This document shows, piece after piece, positions 7,157-8,958 of a stretch of DNA of 8,958 nt (position 1 is its first letter; each line of letters starts with the position of its first letter). Made by a program: the position numbers and the translations under genes. The notes beneath the pieces are model-generated. The model did no database searches. It was not told where the DNA came from and saw only the letters and a list, made by a program, of their open reading frames with translations. Location: positions 1 to 8,958 of the forward strand of contig SDNN01000119.1 in assembly GCA_004524425.1 (NCBI GenBank). Reading direction: 5' to 3'. This DNA comes from Promethearchaeota archaeon. Lineage in GTDB: Archaea > Asgardarchaeota > Lokiarchaeia > Sigynarchaeales > SOKP01.

Positions 7157-8548
7157 TCACATCCTCTCTAAATAATATTTATCAACATATTCTTGATGAA
7201 TTCTAAATAATTGTTCTTTAGATAAGATTGATAAAACTTCCCACGCCCTATTAAGAGTTTCAGAAAAATTACGATCTTCATCAGCTTGTTGATTTAAAAA
7301 ATGGTTTTCGAATTTCTCTCCAAATTTTAATAACGTTTTTTGTTCTGGATTTAAACTATCTTCTCCGATAATTGAAACTAAATCCTTTACTTCAAGAGCA
7401 TCGGTGTAAGAGGCAATTAATTGTGAATTTACATCAGCATGATCTTCTCTTGTTGTATCTTTACCAATCGCATCTTTCATTAATCTAGAAATTGAGGCCA
7501 ATATTTCAAATGGAGGATTGATCCCTTTTTTATGATTTTCTCGACTCAAAACCAACTGTCCTTCTGTAATATATCCACTAGTATCGGGAATGGGATGTGA
7601 AATATCATCATTTGGCATGGTTAAAATGGGGATCTGAGTAATGCTTCCCCTCTTATTTTTAATTTTTCCCGTACGTTCGTAGATGGATGCAAAATCACTG
7701 TAAAGATATCCAGGGTATCCTTTTCTACTTGGAATCTCTTCTTTAGCAGAGCTTAATTCTCTTAATGCTTCAGCATAATTCGTCATGTCTGTTAAGATCG
7801 CTAATACATGCATGTCCTTTTCAAATGCAAAATATTCTGCTACAGTCAATGCTACCCTGGGAATTAATAATCTTTCCATTATGGGATCGTCAGCTAAATT
7901 TATAAAAGAAATGATGTTTTGTATATTCCCACTTCTTTTAAATCTGTTTAAAAAAAATAGAGCTTCATTTTGTATGATCCCAATTCCGCAAAATACTATC
8001 AAAAAAGGTTCTTCTGTAAGAACTTTCGCCTGGGAAACAATCTGGGCAGCCAATTTGTGATGAGGAAGGCCCTGACCACTAAATATTGGTAATTTCTGGC
8101 CTCGAATCAAGGTAAATAACCCGTCAATTGCCGAAACACCTGTCTGAATAATATTTGAAGGATATTCTCTGGCAAAAGGGTTGATCGGAGACCCATTAAT
8201 ATCACGTTCTTCAGATGTTAAAATATCAGACTCTAAAATTTTTTTAGTAAAAATATCAATGGGCTTACCTAATGAGTTAAAAACACGACCAAGCATGTCG
8301 TTTGAAATTTTTATTTTAAACGTGTCTTCCAAAAAAGTAATTTCAGAATTATGTGTCGATAAACCTCGCGTGTCTTCAAAGGTCTCTATGATAATCATTT
8401 CCTCATTTAAATTTATCACCTGACCTGTTCTTATTGTGCCATTAGAAGATCGGATCCTAACGATCTCTTCATATTGGACATCATGGTGATTTCTTAAAAA
8501 TAAAAGGGGGCCAATAATCTGCTCAATTTTTCTATAAATCACGCTCAT
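7157..8548 (-). CDS. atpB: A/V-type ATPase subunit B (non-catalytic head subunit)
   Basis: A complete 463-residue subunit B, the usual length. Three B alternate with three A in the ATP-hydrolysing or ATP-synthesising head. The N-terminal beta barrel spans about 1-75. The nucleotide-binding domain includes GVSAIDGLFTLIRGQKLPIFSGQGLPHHKLAA (137-168). The Walker A position reads SGQGLPHHK with no GKT/S, as expected for the non-catalytic subunit. Further hallmarks are SFINLADDPIMERLLIPRVALT (214-235), DMHVLAILTDMTNYAEALRE (245-264), GYPGYLYSDFASIYER (277-292), TQIPILTMPNDDISHPIPD (304-322) and YITEGQLVLSRE (326-337). R355 in SISRLM matches the arginine that reaches into the catalytic site of A. 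The ATG at 8548 overlaps the stop of A as ATGA and has a strong GGAGGT site upstream. The stop at 7157 overlaps a GTG that may serve subunit D. Confidence 0.98.
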   Translation of the reverse strand: MSVIYRKIEQIIGPLLFLRNHHDVQYEEIVRIRSSNGTIRTGQVINLNEEMIIIETFEDTRGLSTHNSEITFLEDTFKIKISNDMLGRVFNSLGKPIDIFTKKILESDILTSEERDINGSPINPFAREYPSNIIQTGVSAIDGLFTLIRGQKLPIFSGQGLPHHKLAAQIVSQAKVLTEEPFLIVFCGIGIIQNEALFFLNRFKRSGNIQNIISFINLADDPIMERLLIPRVALTVAEYFAFEKDMHVLAILTDMTNYAEALRELSSAKEEIPSRKGYPGYLYSDFASIYERTGKIKNKRGSITQIPILTMPNDDISHPIPDTSGYITEGQLVLSRENHKKGINPPFEILASISRLMKDAIGKDTTREDHADVNSQLIASYTDALEVKDLVSIIGEDSLNPEQKTLLKFGEKFENHFLNQQADEDRNFSETLNRAWEVLSILSKEQLFRIHQEYVDKYYLERM

Positions 8549-8958
8549 TTTTTAGTACCTCCAAACATCATTTTCAAATTTTCAAATTTATTTAGCAGCT
8601 CATCTTTTAAATCTTCAATCTTGTTAATTTGATCATTCTTAACCGTATTTCTAATCCTTAAGATATCATCTATTAAATCCAAGTTTTTGATGTCATCAAT
8701 AGAAACTCCAATTTTTAGTAATTCTTTGCCTTCTCTATATACTATTAGGATTATTTTGACAATACCCATCAATTTCTTCACGTCCGTGAAGTTGTCTATC
8801 TCATCGAAGGCATTTTGTATTAAAAATCCCTTTTTAACTAACTTAGCAATAAAAAGCGTTAGCTGTTGATCCTCAGGAAGATTTTCTTCACCTATTAACT
8901 GAGTTATGTTTTTTAATTCATTTTCTTTCGATAAAATATCATTGAATTGATTTCTACA
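8545..8958 (-). CDS. atpA: A/V-type ATPase subunit A (catalytic), C-terminal fragment
   Basis: The minus-strand frame is open from the window edge to TGA at 8545, giving the last 137 residues of subunit A; the N-terminus and the catalytic P-loop domain lie outside. The visible part is the C-terminal helical domain. ITQLIGEENLPEDQQLTLFIAKLVKK (about 18-43), GFLIQNAFDEID (44-55) and VKIILIVYREGKELLKIGV (about 67-85) match the family's conserved LVG..LP...R..L...A....FLQQNAF.EVD and following helices. Subunit A hydrolyses or makes ATP at the A/B interfaces. The GTG at 8781 is an internal valine codon, not a start, since the homology runs well upstream of it. The last codons (GGA GGT ACT AAA AAA) also form the ribosome-binding site of B, and the stop overlaps B's start by four bases. 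Confidence 0.95.
   Translation of the reverse strand, partial: CRNQFNDILSKENELKNITQLIGEENLPEDQQLTLFIAKLVKKGFLIQNAFDEIDNFTDVKKLMGIVKIILIVYREGKELLKIGVSIDDIKNLDLIDDILRIRNTVKNDQINKIEDLKDELLNKFENLKMMFGGTKK
8558..8563 (-). promoter_or_regulatory. Strong Shine-Dalgarno site for atpB inside atpA
   Basis: GGAGGT on the minus strand, nine bases before the ATG at 8548, is a strong match to the anti-Shine-Dalgarno of archaeal 16S rRNA. With the ATGA stop/start overlap (8545-8548) it implies coupled translation of A and B, which suits their 3:3 stoichiometry. It contrasts with the leader-poor starts of memo, the coiled-coil gene and endA. Confidence 0.8.

Noticed and set aside
7785..8423. Two plus-strand open frames antisense to subunit B
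   Set aside because: Subunit B is strongly conserved across this whole stretch; the antisense frames are by-products.
8545..8781. A separate 78-residue protein starting at GTG 8781
   Set aside because: Homology to the C-terminal domain of subunit A continues in frame to the window edge, so the GTG is an internal valine codon.

Overview
The window looks archaeal. Three genes have a TATA-like box about 25-28 bases before the start codon and almost no leader. The gene content fits as well: an A/V-type ATPase cluster, a homotetramer-type tRNA-splicing endonuclease (EndA) and a MEMO-family protein. Base composition is strongly AT-rich. A low-GC lineage such as the Lokiarchaeia-type Asgard archaea would fit, but that placement is inference; no gene here is diagnostic by eye.

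Layout. Left part, minus strand, reading from 3003 down to 1: a MEMO1-family protein, a 426-residue coiled-coil protein of unknown function, and a PfkB/ribokinase-family sugar kinase cut by the window edge. A 121-base intergenic region (3004-3124) separates memo from the divergent plus-strand endA gene (3125-3727). endA converges, with only 11 bases between, on the end of a minus-strand cluster that fills 3739-8958. In transcription order this cluster is ATPase subunit A (C-terminal 137 residues only), B, D, I, then a small two-helix membrane protein with a C-terminal zinc ribbon.

How the genes work together. A and B form the hexameric ATPase head, D is the central rotor stalk, and I is the membrane stator carrying the proton (or sodium) half-channel arginine. 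Subunits C, E, F and the membrane rotor ring K are not in the window. The order A-B-D-I matches the E-x-A-B-D-I-K arrangement known from spirochaete and chlamydial V-ATPase clusters more than the usual archaeal order ending in A-B-D. Where K would follow I, there is instead the two-helix zinc-ribbon protein. A and B are translationally coupled by an ATGA overlap with a strong GGAGGT ribosome-binding site inside A.

The most unusual point is the start of subunit D. Its conserved N-terminal motif RPTKTNLL is encoded in frame, but no ATG, GTG or TTG precedes it before the upstream stop. Either a rare start codon (ATT at 7149), a -1 frameshift from the GTG that overlaps the B stop codon, or a one-base sequencing error must be involved. 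No tRNA, rRNA, CRISPR array, insertion sequence or long repeat was seen, and no gene-free stretch exceeds about 120 bases.
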